A stretch of 64,000 nucleotides of DNA from Nitrospira sp. (GTDB lineage Bacteria > Nitrospirota > Nitrospiria > Nitrospirales > Nitrospiraceae), in contig VGXC01000002.1 in the NCBI GenBank assembly GCA_016873495.1, forward strand, positions 107,994 to 171,993, in the 5' to 3' direction. Both the position numbers and the translations under genes were made by a program. Below the pieces are notes generated by a model that ran no database searches, was not told the DNA's origin, and saw only the letters and a program-made list of their open reading frames with translations. Of the stretch, positions 17,408 to 25,574 are shown one piece after another (the first letter of the stretch is position 1; each line of letters opens with the position of its first letter).

Positions 17408-18543
17408 GCCCGACACTCCGCCAGAATCGCCTCCGCCGCGCGTTTGGAAGCGCCCGGGGCGCCAAGCGAAGCCCGGACCTCCTTGAACGCATCCTTCATG
17501 GCTCGGTGCGCCCCCTCGTCGGATAACAACCGACCGGCTTCCTCTGCCAGTCGGGCTGGCGTCGCGTCGTACTGGATCAATTCCGGCATGACGCTCCGGC
17601 CCGCCACCAGGTTGGCAAGACCGATCCACCGGACTTTTACCAGCGCTCGCGCGACCCGGTAGGTCAACCAGGTGGTCCGGTACACAAGCACCGTGGGCGT
17701 CCCGATCACCGCCGCCTGCAACGTCGCCGTCCCGGAGGCGGCCAGCAGCAGGTCGGAAGCCGCCATCACCTCATGGGGCTGATCCCGGATGACCTGCACC
17801 TTCACGCCGGCCCCGGCGATCAATTCGTCGATAAGCCCAGACGATACCGAGGAGGCCTGCGCCAGGAGAAACGTAAGCGGTCCGCCCGGCAAACCGGATC
17901 GGTTTATAAGCGACGCAGCGTCGAGCATGATCGGCAACAGATCGCACACCTCTCGCTCTCGGCTCCCCGGCAACAACCCGACGACCCGGGCGCCCGGTTC
18001 GACCCCGAAGCGCCGACGCAGCTCGGCGCAGTCGTAGACAGGCGCGACCGCGTCCAACACCGGATGGCCCACGAACCGGCACGACACTGCTGCCTCCCTA
18101 TAAATCGCCTCTTCGAACGGCAGGATGACCAGCACTAGATCCACCACCCGTTTAATCAGATGAATCCGGCTGGCATGCCAGGCCCAGATCTGCGGCGCAA
18201 TATAGTAGATGACCCGGTGGCCTGCCCGCTTGGCCGCTCGGGCCAATCGCAAATTCAGCCCGGGGTTATCGATGAACACGACGGCGTCAAGCCGGGTTTC
18301 TCTCAAGAAGCGCGTCAGCGTGCGGTACGTGCGGAACGCCTGGCGGAGCTGAGCCAGACCGGGAATCCCCATCGCGTCCAACCGCTCGATGCCCTTCATC
18401 AATTGAACGCCGGCCGCGGCCATCTTGCTCCCGCCGACTCCGAGCAGTTCGAGGTCCGGCCGATGTGCCTTCAACGCCGCGGCCAAGTTGGCCCCGTGCA
18501 AGTCCCCCGAGGCTTCGCCGGTCACGATCAGAATCCGAGGCAT
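17404..18543 (-). CDS. lpxB: Lipid-A-disaccharide synthase LpxB
   Basis: 379 residues from ATG 18543; the family N-terminus MPRILIVTGEASGDLHGANL fixes the start. FIDNPGLNLRLARAAKRAGHRVIYYIAPQIWAWH and FVGHPVLD, LLPGSREREV, SGTATLQAAVIGTP are typical of this GT19 enzyme. It condenses UDP-2,3-diacylglucosamine with lipid X to form the lipid A disaccharide. It overlaps msbA by four bases and follows the oxidoreductase gene by 16 bases. Confidence 0.95.
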   Translation of the reverse strand: MPRILIVTGEASGDLHGANLAAALKAHRPDLELLGVGGSKMAAAGVQLMKGIERLDAMGIPGLAQLRQAFRTYRTLTRFLRETRLDAVVFIDNPGLNLRLARAAKRAGHRVIYYIAPQIWAWHASRIHLIKRVVDLVLVILPFEEAIYREAAVSCRFVGHPVLDAVAPVYDCAELRRRFGVEPGARVVGLLPGSREREVCDLLPIMLDAASLINRSGLPGGPLTFLLAQASSVSSGLIDELIAGAGVKVQVIRDQPHEVMAASDLLLAASGTATLQAAVIGTPTVLVYRTTWLTYRVARALVKVRWIGLANLVAGRSVMPELIQYDATPARLAEEAGRLLSDEGAHRAMKDAFKEVRASLGAPGASKRAAEAILAECRA

Positions 18544-18559
18544 GAACGGTCCCCTCTGG

Positions 18560-19513
18560 TCATGCCATTCCGTGGCGACGTGCAAATCCTCCGATCTTTT
18601 CCAGCACCCGATACGCCAGGTCCAACGCCGCAGCCCCGTCCGCCCCGGTGACCGGAGGCGGCTGCCCGGTCGCACAGGCAACAAGAAACGCCTCCAACTC
18701 CAGCTTGAGCGGTTCGTCCTCGCTTCCCTTGACCGACTCCGTTTCGATGACGGGCCGTTCCCCCGCTCCGGTTCGCCGGCGGCAGATCATGCCCTGGCGT
18801 GTCTGGAAATCCACCGACAAGTAGGCGTCCCGCTGAAACAGCCGGAGCCGCCGCATACGGGAGGTGGAAACACGGCTGGCCGTGAGATTGGCCACGCACC
18901 CGCTTTGGAACTCGATCCGGGCGTTGGCGATGTCGTTGCTCGCCGTCAGCACCGGCACGCCGGCGGCACGGATGTCCTCGACCGGCCCCGGCTGCATGGA
19001 AAGGACCAAGTCCAAGTCGTGAATCATCAGGTCCAGTACGACATCCACATCCGTGCCCCGCTCGCCGAACGGGCTCAGCCGGTGACACTCGATAAAGACC
19101 GGCTTCCCGATGTAGGGACGCATGGCTTGCATGACCGGATTGAACCGTTCGATATGGCCGACCTGCAACACCAGTTTCCGATGCAGCGCCAGTTCGACCA
19201 GTTCCCAGGCTTCAGCCGGCGTGACGGCGATGGGTTTTTCCACCAGGACGTGGACCCCGGCTTCGAGACAGGTTTTGACCACTTCATAATGGGCCGAGGT
19301 CGTCGCGGCCACACTGACCGCCTCCACCTGTTTCAGCAGCGCCGGCAGGTCCGCCATGACGGAGGCGCCATGCCGATCCGCAATCAACTTGGCCCGTGCC
19401 ACATCGGCATCCACCAGGCCGATCAAACGTGAACCGGGCAGGCTCGCATAGAGGCGGGCATGGTGTTGACCCAGGTGTCCGACCCCGATGACGCCGACGC
19501 GCAAGGCGGTCAC
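18560..19513 (-). CDS. Gfo/Idh/MocA-family NAD(P)-dependent oxidoreductase
   Basis: 317 residues. GTG 19513 overlaps the lpxI stop by four bases. The Rossmann start LRVGVIGVGHLGQHHARLY binds the dinucleotide; HVLVEKPIAVTPAEA is the conserved EKP motif that places the catalytic Lys, and HDLDLVLSM lies in the C-terminal domain. Location between lpxI and lpxB recalls GnnA, which oxidises the 3-OH of UDP-GlcNAc on the way to a 2,3-diamino sugar in lipid A. However, no GnnB-type aminotransferase is in this window, so that role is only a possibility. Confidence 0.88.
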   Translation of the reverse strand: MTALRVGVIGVGHLGQHHARLYASLPGSRLIGLVDADVARAKLIADRHGASVMADLPALLKQVEAVSVAATTSAHYEVVKTCLEAGVHVLVEKPIAVTPAEAWELVELALHRKLVLQVGHIERFNPVMQAMRPYIGKPVFIECHRLSPFGERGTDVDVVLDLMIHDLDLVLSMQPGPVEDIRAAGVPVLTASNDIANARIEFQSGCVANLTASRVSTSRMRRLRLFQRDAYLSVDFQTRQGMICRRRTGAGERPVIETESVKGSEDEPLKLELEAFLVACATGQPPPVTGADGAAALDLAYRVLEKIGGFARRHGMA

Positions 19514-20370
19514 GGTCCCGGCTCACCCGCAAGCCCGACGACGGCGATCCCCGCCCGCTCCGCCTGCGCCAACATCTCGACCCGGTCCAACAGGACGCTG
19601 CGGCCGACCTCCAACACCAACGCCGACGCCTTGACCGACTGCATGGCGGCGATGGTCTTGGGGCCTGCGGCCGGCAAATCGAACCGGAGATCTTGCTGCG
19701 GCTTGCAGCGCTTGACCACCACGGCCCCCTCTTTCGCCAGAGCTCCGCCGCGGCGGATCGTCTCGTCCGTTCCTTCCACCGCCTCCACCGCCACCACCAC
19801 CCGGTCTTTGACGACCACGCACTGGCCGATGTCAAGCAGGCCGATCTCCCGTGCCACGTCCCAGCCGTAGCGAATGTCTTCCCACTCCTTCTCGCTGGGC
19901 TGACGGGACGTCTGCACCCCCTCCTCCATCAGCACCCCGGTGAGTCCGAAGGTCGATTCGCGGATGTGAATGCCCTCCCGCTCCAGCTCCGCCGCAAATT
20001 CCCGCAGGATGTCATCGTCCTTCCAATGCTTCAATCGGCTGAAAATCGCCAGCGCTCGCAAGTCCGGCCGGACCGTTGTGAACACGTGCGTCTTGCTGAT
20101 CCCGCCCAACATCACCGCCTGCCGTACCCCGTCTTCCTTCAACGCCTCGATCAGCTTGTTGAACTGGCCGACCTTGATCCAGTGGATCCGCTCCACATGC
20201 TGCTCCAACTCGGGCGCCGTCTCTCCGATGTGCGCCACCGCGGATACCTTGTAGCCCAGCCGCGTAACGTTCTCGGCGAAGATGACGGGAAATCGCCCGT
20301 TGCCGGCGATAAGCCCGATACAGTCCCCGTTCACCGGCGGCGCGTCCCTTCGAGCATAGGCCTCAGGCAC
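19510..20370 (-). CDS. lpxI: UDP-2,3-diacylglucosamine pyrophosphatase LpxI
   Basis: 286 residues from GTG 20370, four bases after lpxA. GLIAGNGRFPVIFAENVTRLGY and the central GGISKTHVF, VVVKDRVVVAVEAVEGTDETIRRG, DLPAAGPKTIAAM are the LpxI (DUF1009) signature. LpxI cleaves UDP-2,3-diacylglucosamine to lipid X, replacing LpxH in many non-enteric bacteria. No lpxH is seen here. Order lpxA-lpxI-oxidoreductase-lpxB follows the pathway steps. Confidence 0.94.
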   Translation of the reverse strand: MPEAYARRDAPPVNGDCIGLIAGNGRFPVIFAENVTRLGYKVSAVAHIGETAPELEQHVERIHWIKVGQFNKLIEALKEDGVRQAVMLGGISKTHVFTTVRPDLRALAIFSRLKHWKDDDILREFAAELEREGIHIRESTFGLTGVLMEEGVQTSRQPSEKEWEDIRYGWDVAREIGLLDIGQCVVVKDRVVVAVEAVEGTDETIRRGGALAKEGAVVVKRCKPQQDLRFDLPAAGPKTIAAMQSVKASALVLEVGRSVLLDRVEMLAQAERAGIAVVGLAGEPGP

Positions 20371-20373
20371 GAT

Positions 20374-21177
20374 CTACTCCTCGTTCTCCTCGCCCTTGCC
20401 GACCGAGCGACACATGCCCCGCTTGGAGCCGTCCATGAAGGCCAGCATGGCCAACACGTCCGCGTGGTCCTTGAACTCTTCCTTAGCCTGTTTCACCGCC
20501 TCGGCCAGACGCTGTCCGGATCGGAACAAGATCTGGTAAGCGCGCTTGAGTCCCCTGATCCGCTCTGCGGAAAACCCATGACGCCGCAGGCCGATGGAGT
20601 TCAGACCGTGGAGCCTCGCCCGATCGCCGCTGGCCCGCGTAAACGGCGGCACGTCCTGCGCGACGGCGGCGCACCCGCCGACCATCGCAAAGTCGCCGAT
20701 GCGCACATACTGATGAATGCCCGCCAAGCCCCCGATGACCGCGTAATCGCCGATGGCGATATGACCGGCCAGATTCGCCGAGTTCGCCATGATGATGTGA
20801 TTGCCAAGCAGGCAGTCGTGGGCGATGTGCGAATAGGCCATGAGGAAATTCATGTTGCCCAATTTCGTCAGGCCGCCGCCTTCAACCGTGGCGCGATTGA
20901 CCGTGACGTACTCCCGGAGGACATTGTCGTGGCCGATGACCACCCGGGTCGGCTCGCCTTTGTAGTGCAGATGCTGGGGCGGAGTCCCGATCGACGCAAA
21001 GGGCCACAGGGCGCACCGTTCGCCGATTTCCGTCCATCCGTCCACCACCACGTGGGACACCAGCCGGGTCGCCCGTCCAATCCGCACATGCTCGCCGATC
21101 ACACAATAGGGGCCGACCTCCACATCCGGCCCCAATTCAGCCTTTGGATGCACCACCGCCGTCGGATGAATCTGCAC
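20374..21177 (-). CDS. lpxA: UDP-N-acetylglucosamine acyltransferase LpxA
   Basis: 267 residues. A left-handed beta-helix of hexapeptide repeats fills the N-terminal two thirds: MQIHPTAVVHPKAELGPDVE, VGPYCVIGEHVRIG and others. AYSHIAHDCLLGNH carries the catalytic His (His125 of E. coli) and FAMVGGCAAV the Gly that sets the acyl-chain ruler in E. coli LpxA. The C-terminal helical part (GLRRHGFSAERIRGLKRAYQILFRSG) is standard. It performs the first acylation of lipid A synthesis. The upstream gap to fabZ contains a tandem repeat and a run of CGTCGCTCGTATCTCG-like sequence. Confidence 0.95.
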   Translation of the reverse strand: MQIHPTAVVHPKAELGPDVEVGPYCVIGEHVRIGRATRLVSHVVVDGWTEIGERCALWPFASIGTPPQHLHYKGEPTRVVIGHDNVLREYVTVNRATVEGGGLTKLGNMNFLMAYSHIAHDCLLGNHIIMANSANLAGHIAIGDYAVIGGLAGIHQYVRIGDFAMVGGCAAVAQDVPPFTRASGDRARLHGLNSIGLRRHGFSAERIRGLKRAYQILFRSGQRLAEAVKQAKEEFKDHADVLAMLAFMDGSKRGMCRSVGKGEENEE

Positions 21178-21263
21178 TCGTTCGCCTCCTCGGTAACGTT
21201 ACTTGTCTCTTGTCGTTCGCTGTCGCGTCGCTCGTATCTCGTGGTTCGTAGAGAAAATTCTTT

Positions 21264-21305
21264 CTTCACGCTTCACGCTTCACGCTTCACGCTTCACGCT
21301 TCACG
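21264..21305. repeat. Six perfect tandem copies of CTTCACG
   Basis: Six uninterrupted 7-bp copies lie at the 3' end of fabZ and extend into the lpxA-fabZ gap. On the coding strand the unit is CGTGAAG; the fabZ stop codon (21287-21289) and its last codons fall inside the array. Because the unit is seven bases, each copy shifts frame, so changes in copy number would change the fabZ C-terminus. Confidence 0.9.
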
Positions 21306-21775
21306 TCTTTTTCTTCCGTCACCATCGCGGTCATCTCGGCTTCGCAGGCCACATCGGCATCCACATAGGCCTTGCCTTGCATCTTCCAGAAGGGGGGCCG
21401 CTTCTTCAGCACCTCCACCTCCAACCGTAGTTGATCCCCCGGCACGACCGGCTTGCGGAACTTGGCGCCGTCCACCCCGGTCAGATACACCACCGGCCGT
21501 CCGCCGGCCGGCGCAGACTTCAAGGACAGCACGCACCCGGCCTGAGCCAGGGCTTCCAGGATCAGCACACCCGGCATGATCGGACGGCCGGGGAAATGCC
21601 CCTGAAAAAAGGGTTCGTTGATCGTCACGTTCTTGATCGCGACAATCCGCTGGCCCGTCTCCCACTCTTTCACCCGGTCCACCAGCAGGAACGGATAGCG
21701 GTGGGGAAGGATGGCCAGAATCTCTTCGTGGCTCAAAGTCTTGCCTGCCTCGTCTCCGGCTCCCGTCGTCGCCAT
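21287..21775 (-). CDS. fabZ: 3-hydroxyacyl-ACP dehydratase FabZ
   Basis: 162 residues from ATG 21775, which has GGAGG ten bases upstream and lies one base past the previous stop. ILAILPHRYPFLLVDRV carries the catalytic His of the hot-dog fold; FFQGHFPGRPIMPGVLILEALAQAG has the second conserved region including the catalytic Glu. FabZ dehydrates 3-hydroxyacyl-ACP and competes with LpxA for substrate, which explains its usual co-location. The final residues (VKREA) are encoded by the CTTCACG array and are not expected to be functional. Confidence 0.95.
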   Translation of the reverse strand: MATTGAGDEAGKTLSHEEILAILPHRYPFLLVDRVKEWETGQRIVAIKNVTINEPFFQGHFPGRPIMPGVLILEALAQAGCVLSLKSAPAGGRPVVYLTGVDGAKFRKPVVPGDQLRLEVEVLKKRPPFWKMQGKAYVDADVACEAEMTAMVTEEKDVKREA

Positions 21776-21776
21776 G

Positions 21777-22313
21777 CTACTTATACCTCCGGTCAAACTC
21801 TTTAAGGACGGCCTCGGTCAGATCAACGGCCGGCTGGGCGTAAATCACGATCTTGAGCGTCGCGTCGCTGCCTTTGTCCAGCACGGCCGTGAACCCCTGC
21901 TTCTGCGCCACGTCGCCGACCACCTCTTTGATCTTCTTCTGATACTCGTCGTCCAGCTCTTTTTGTTTGGTCTGGACTTCGCGCTGAAAGTCTTGCAGGC
22001 GGCGCTGGTAGCCCTCGTATTTGGTCCGAAACCGTTCTTGTTTGTCCCGCTTGGCGGCCTCGCTGAGGTTCGGAGGGGACTCGCGCAAATCCTTTTCGAG
22101 CGCTTGCATCTCCTCGTTGTCGGCGGCCAGAATCCGTTGGCGGCTCACCGAAAACTCTTTCAACGTCTCCAGCGCCCGTTTCCCGGCCACGCTCCGCCCC
22201 ACTACCGCCTGTTGATCCACCACCGCGACCTTGATCTGGTCGGCCGCCTCGCCGGCGCCGGCCAGGCCCAGCGTCAGCACCATCCCCAGCACGCCCCATC
22301 CGACTCGCCTCAT
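21777..22313 (-). CDS. Periplasmic chaperone, OmpH/Skp family
   Basis: 178 residues. An N-terminal signal peptide (MRRVGWGVLGMVLTLGLAGAG, cleavage near GEAA) is followed by IKVAVVDQQAVVGRSVAGKRAL and a long charged coiled coil (residues ~55-130), the tentacle region of Skp. It would shield unfolded outer-membrane proteins on the way to BamA. It is the second of two Skp-like genes downstream of bamA; lpxD, usual at this spot in many Gram-negatives, is absent. Confidence 0.87.
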   Translation of the reverse strand: MRRVGWGVLGMVLTLGLAGAGEAADQIKVAVVDQQAVVGRSVAGKRALETLKEFSVSRQRILAADNEEMQALEKDLRESPPNLSEAAKRDKQERFRTKYEGYQRRLQDFQREVQTKQKELDDEYQKKIKEVVGDVAQKQGFTAVLDKGSDATLKIVIYAQPAVDLTEAVLKEFDRRYK

Positions 22314-22376
22314 ACTACTCTCCTTTCACCCCAGCCAGCCCTTGACTGTTCCTTTTTCCTTTATCTTCGGTCGTCT

Positions 22377-22922
22377 TTACGGCGTGGCCTTATTCATTTC
22401 GTCGATGACTTTGGCCGTGATATCCAGCGACGCGTCGCCATAGGGGACCGGCGCCCCGCGGCCCTTCTCGAACACGACCAGCAAACCGAGTTGTTGCGCC
22501 ACCTTCGCCACCGCCCGATCCGCCTTCTCCCGGAACCCTTCCTGCACTTCCTTCTGCTTTTCCTGCACCTCGCGGCTCAACTCACCGGCCTTCTGCTGGA
22601 ACTCCGCCGCGCGACGGCGGAACTGCTCCTCCCGCTCCCGCTTGGCGGTTTCACTCAGTACGCTGGCTTGTTTGGTGAAGTCCTCCTGCAGGCGCTTGAG
22701 TTCTTTTTCCTCCAACTCGACCAGCGCTTCGCGATTCTTGATGAACGAGTTCAACGACTCCAGCGTTTTCTTGCCGAGCGTCGTGTCGCTGAACACTTTC
22801 TGGAATTCGACCAGGCCGATCTTGGTTGCCGACGGCACGGTCCCCGCGCTCCCGCAGCCGGCGGACAACAGCAAGGCCAAGGCCAGAAACGAACCGAAAC
22901 GAACCATGCCACGCTCTTTCAT
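22377..22922 (-). CDS. OmpH/Skp-family chaperone with lipoprotein signal
   Basis: About 181 residues from ATG 22922; ATG 22907 is an alternative. The signal sequence ends in the lipobox LLLSAGC, so the mature protein should be lipidated at Cys, unlike classical soluble Skp. The body, with KIGLVEFQKVFSDTTLGKKTLE and a Lys/Glu-rich coiled coil (~60-140), is OmpH-like. The longer frame upstream overlaps bamA and is not conserved. Lipidation suggests a membrane-tethered holdase working beside BamA. Confidence 0.85.
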   Translation of the reverse strand: MKERGMVRFGSFLALALLLSAGCGSAGTVPSATKIGLVEFQKVFSDTTLGKKTLESLNSFIKNREALVELEEKELKRLQEDFTKQASVLSETAKREREEQFRRRAAEFQQKAGELSREVQEKQKEVQEGFREKADRAVAKVAQQLGLLVVFEKGRGAPVPYGDASLDITAKVIDEMNKATP

Positions 22923-22947
22923 AGGACGGATTCTCCTGACCCTGCGC

Positions 22948-25227
22948 TTAGAACAGGTTGCCGACGGAAAACTCGAAGACGCCTTTTCTTTCGCCCGGCA
23001 GCGGCTCCAGATTGATCCCGTAGGCCGCCCGCAACGGCCCGAAGGGCGAGATCCAGCGCCCCTCCAACCCCGCCGCCTTGCGCAAGTTGAAGTTGATCTG
23101 CTCGTTGTCGGCAAAACCCTTGCCGTAGTCGAAAAAGACGACGGCGTTGAGCTTGGCTTCCTGCGAGACCGTAAAAATGAAGTCGTAGTTAAAGATCAGC
23201 TCGCGGTTCGCGCCGATCAAGGAGCCGCTGGAAGTCACCGGACCGGCGAGACCGAACACGAACCCGCGCATGGTGTTGATGCCGCCGACGAAGAACCGCT
23301 CCGTCAACGGGATCGGCTTGTTGCCCAATCCCTCCGCCGCCCCGATCCGGAAACGGAAGGCGTTCCGGATGTCGTAGGGAAGCGGGACATACTGGATCAC
23401 ATCGAGCGCATACTTGAGGTAGTTGTTGCTGCCGCCCAGGTAGGGCGTGCCGAGGTCGAAATTGACGGCGGTGCGGTTTCCGAACCGAGGGTCCAGGTAA
23501 TAGTCCCGGGAGTCCCTGGCCACAGAGGACCGGAACCCGGTCGTCGTCTGGTTGCCGATCTGGAGCAAGATGATCTCCGGCGCGTTCACTTGGGGCTCGT
23601 AATATCGAAGTTTTTCCGCAAAGAGGGCGAAGCTGGCGGAAGCATACTCGGAGTACCACCGGCCAAACGTGGCGCTGACGCCGCTCTTGTCTTCGAAGTA
23701 GGTCAGATAGTTCGTGATCGAACTGTAGACGTCCACCTGCATCGAGGTGAGCGAATCGTTCCAGTAGGGGTCGCGGAAGGTGATCAACCCGAGGCTGCGC
23801 CGCTGCCCCAACTGGCCCCTGATCCGCCCCATGTAGCCCTTGCCGCCCAGGTTGCCCTCGGTGATATCGGCCACGGCCACGAACTGGTCCAAGGTGCTGA
23901 ATCCGCCGCCGACGCTGAACTGACCGGTGGATTTTTCCTTGACCTTCACGTCCAGGTCCACCTTGTCGGCATCCACCGGCTTGGGCAGGATCTCGACGGT
24001 TTCGAAGAAATTGAGGTTATTCAACCGCTGGAAGCTCCGCTTGATCGCCACCGTGTCGATGACGTCCTGTTCGTCCAGCCGCAGCTCACGCCGGATGACG
24101 TTGTCGCGGGTCTTGTCATTGCCCGTGATCTGAATCTCGCGGATCCGGATCAGTTCGCCCTCCTTGATGTGCAAGAGGACTCGGGCCGTCTTCTTGTCCT
24201 GGTCTGGCGTCACCGCCGGGCTTACATCCGTGAAGGCATAGCCCTTCCCTCCGTATAATTCCGTCAGGCGCGTGATTTCCTCCCTGACCTTGGCCCGCTG
24301 GAACACCTCGCCGGTTTTTATTTTCGACCCGACCATGAGCTCCGGCTCCTCGAACACCGTGTTGCCGCGGAACCCGACCTCCGACACCGTGAAAGGGTCC
24401 CCCTCGACGATCGGATAGGTGATGATGAACCACTTTTTGTCCGGCGTCAGCTCCATGGTCGGCAAGCCCACCTGGACGTTCAGGTACCCTTTGTTCAGAT
24501 AGACTTCCCGGATCCGCTCGACGTCGTTGTTCATCTCCTCCCGCTTAAGAATCCCCGCATCCGTGAAATTGGAGAGGAGGTAGATCCATTCGCGGGTGGC
24601 CATCGTCTTAAACAGCTCTTTCTTGGTGACGGACTTCGCGCCGTCGAAGATCACGCTCTTGACCTTGGCCCGGTCTCCCTCCTTGACGAAAAACGTCAGC
24701 CGCTTGCGGTCCTCGTCCAACGTCTGGATGATCGGAATGACTTGCGCGCTGTAGTAGCCGTCCTCCTGGTAGGCCAGCCTGATCTTTTCCGCGCTTTCCT
24801 TGGCCTGTTGCTGGTCCAGAAACGACTGGCTCCGAATCGTCGTCTTCTCCTGCAGCTTGTCGTCGCTCAACTGTTGATTGCCGTCGAACACGATCTCGGT
24901 GATGAACGGCTTTTCCCGGACGACGAACGTCAGGGTGACGCCCCCGATGACCCGCTCGGTTTCGATCTGAACGTCCTCGAAAAACCCCATCTCGTAGATG
25001 AGTCGGATCTGGGCGCGGATGGACTCGGCTGTGTACGGGTCTCCCGCCTTGAGGGTAATCCGGCCGCGTACCGCCGTGGTTTCAATGCGCTTGTTGCCGC
25101 GGACGTCGATGGCCTTGACCTTCAACCCACCGTCCTGGGCTTGCACGAAACCGGAGGAAAGAGCCAGCAGCGCGACGATCGCCATCGCCACAAGACCAAT
25201 CCAACCAGTTACGAACCGATTGGTCAC
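22948..25227 (-). CDS. bamA: Outer membrane protein assembly factor BamA
   Basis: About 759 residues from GTG 25227 with GGAAAGG upstream. A signal peptide (cleaved near FVQAQDGG) is followed by five POTRA domains (~25-420; for example IDVRGNKRIETTAVRGRI and IQITGNDKTRDNVIRREL). The C-terminal 16-stranded barrel has the loop-6 motif as GGINTMRGF (normally VRGF/Y) and ends in Phe (VGNLF). It inserts beta-barrel proteins into the outer membrane. First gene of the envelope unit, with its own promoter at 25453-25481. Confidence 0.95.
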   Translation of the reverse strand: MTNRFVTGWIGLVAMAIVALLALSSGFVQAQDGGLKVKAIDVRGNKRIETTAVRGRITLKAGDPYTAESIRAQIRLIYEMGFFEDVQIETERVIGGVTLTFVVREKPFITEIVFDGNQQLSDDKLQEKTTIRSQSFLDQQQAKESAEKIRLAYQEDGYYSAQVIPIIQTLDEDRKRLTFFVKEGDRAKVKSVIFDGAKSVTKKELFKTMATREWIYLLSNFTDAGILKREEMNNDVERIREVYLNKGYLNVQVGLPTMELTPDKKWFIITYPIVEGDPFTVSEVGFRGNTVFEEPELMVGSKIKTGEVFQRAKVREEITRLTELYGGKGYAFTDVSPAVTPDQDKKTARVLLHIKEGELIRIREIQITGNDKTRDNVIRRELRLDEQDVIDTVAIKRSFQRLNNLNFFETVEILPKPVDADKVDLDVKVKEKSTGQFSVGGGFSTLDQFVAVADITEGNLGGKGYMGRIRGQLGQRRSLGLITFRDPYWNDSLTSMQVDVYSSITNYLTYFEDKSGVSATFGRWYSEYASASFALFAEKLRYYEPQVNAPEIILLQIGNQTTTGFRSSVARDSRDYYLDPRFGNRTAVNFDLGTPYLGGSNNYLKYALDVIQYVPLPYDIRNAFRFRIGAAEGLGNKPIPLTERFFVGGINTMRGFVFGLAGPVTSSGSLIGANRELIFNYDFIFTVSQEAKLNAVVFFDYGKGFADNEQINFNLRKAAGLEGRWISPFGPLRAAYGINLEPLPGERKGVFEFSVGNLF

Positions 25228-25281
25228 TGCGGCCTTTCCGCACAACCCGGATGATCGCCAAACACCGCCACCGCTATGGAT

Positions 25282-25297
25282 GCAGGGACGTCCCTGC
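25282..25297. promoter_or_regulatory. Perfect 16-bp palindrome in the bamA leader
   Basis: GCAGGGACGTCCCTGC reads the same on both strands. It lies about 55 bases upstream of the bamA start, within the long leader predicted from the promoter at 25453-25481. It may be a regulator-binding site or a small RNA hairpin; no family is recognised. Confidence 0.45.
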
Positions 25298-25452
25298 GAG
25301 GCATGTGCGTATCAACCACCGTATTGCATACTGCCATCATGGCGCGACAAAACCTGCTTGCCGGAACCTGAGGCGCTGCCGGCTGGCGCCACGGCAATCC
25401 CCACCGCTCAGACCGGCCACGACTCGGCAAAAGAGTTTGAAAAATCTGAGGA

Positions 25453-25481
25453 ATTATAGGGATAGGCCGGCGTATTGTAAA
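25453..25481 (-). promoter_or_regulatory. Sigma-70-type promoter for bamA and the envelope genes
   Basis: On the minus strand TTTACA (25481-25476), a 17-base spacer and TATAAT (25458-25453) form a near-consensus promoter. The expected start near 25446 gives a leader of about 220 bases before bamA. The rest of the divergent gap to galU (25228-25574) shows no gene. Confidence 0.72.
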
Positions 25482-25537
25482 GAGAAATTCGCCGCACTGG
25501 CACAGGTTCTGCGCCCGATCCCGGCCCTCCCGTTTCC

Positions 25538-25567
25538 TTGACTTTCTTTGGATGCTTCCCATAGTAT
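25538..25567 (+). promoter_or_regulatory. Sigma-70-type promoter for galU
   Basis: TTGACT (25538-25543), an 18-base spacer and TAGTAT (25562-25567). The start would be near 25574, next to the galU ATG at 25575, implying a leaderless or nearly leaderless transcript. No ribosome site is seen before that ATG, which fits. Confidence 0.55.
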
Positions 25568-25574
25568 CCACAGC

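Noticed and set aside
21264..21305. CRISPR-like regularity of CTTCACG copies
   Set aside because: Direct tandem repeats without spacers; far too short for CRISPR.
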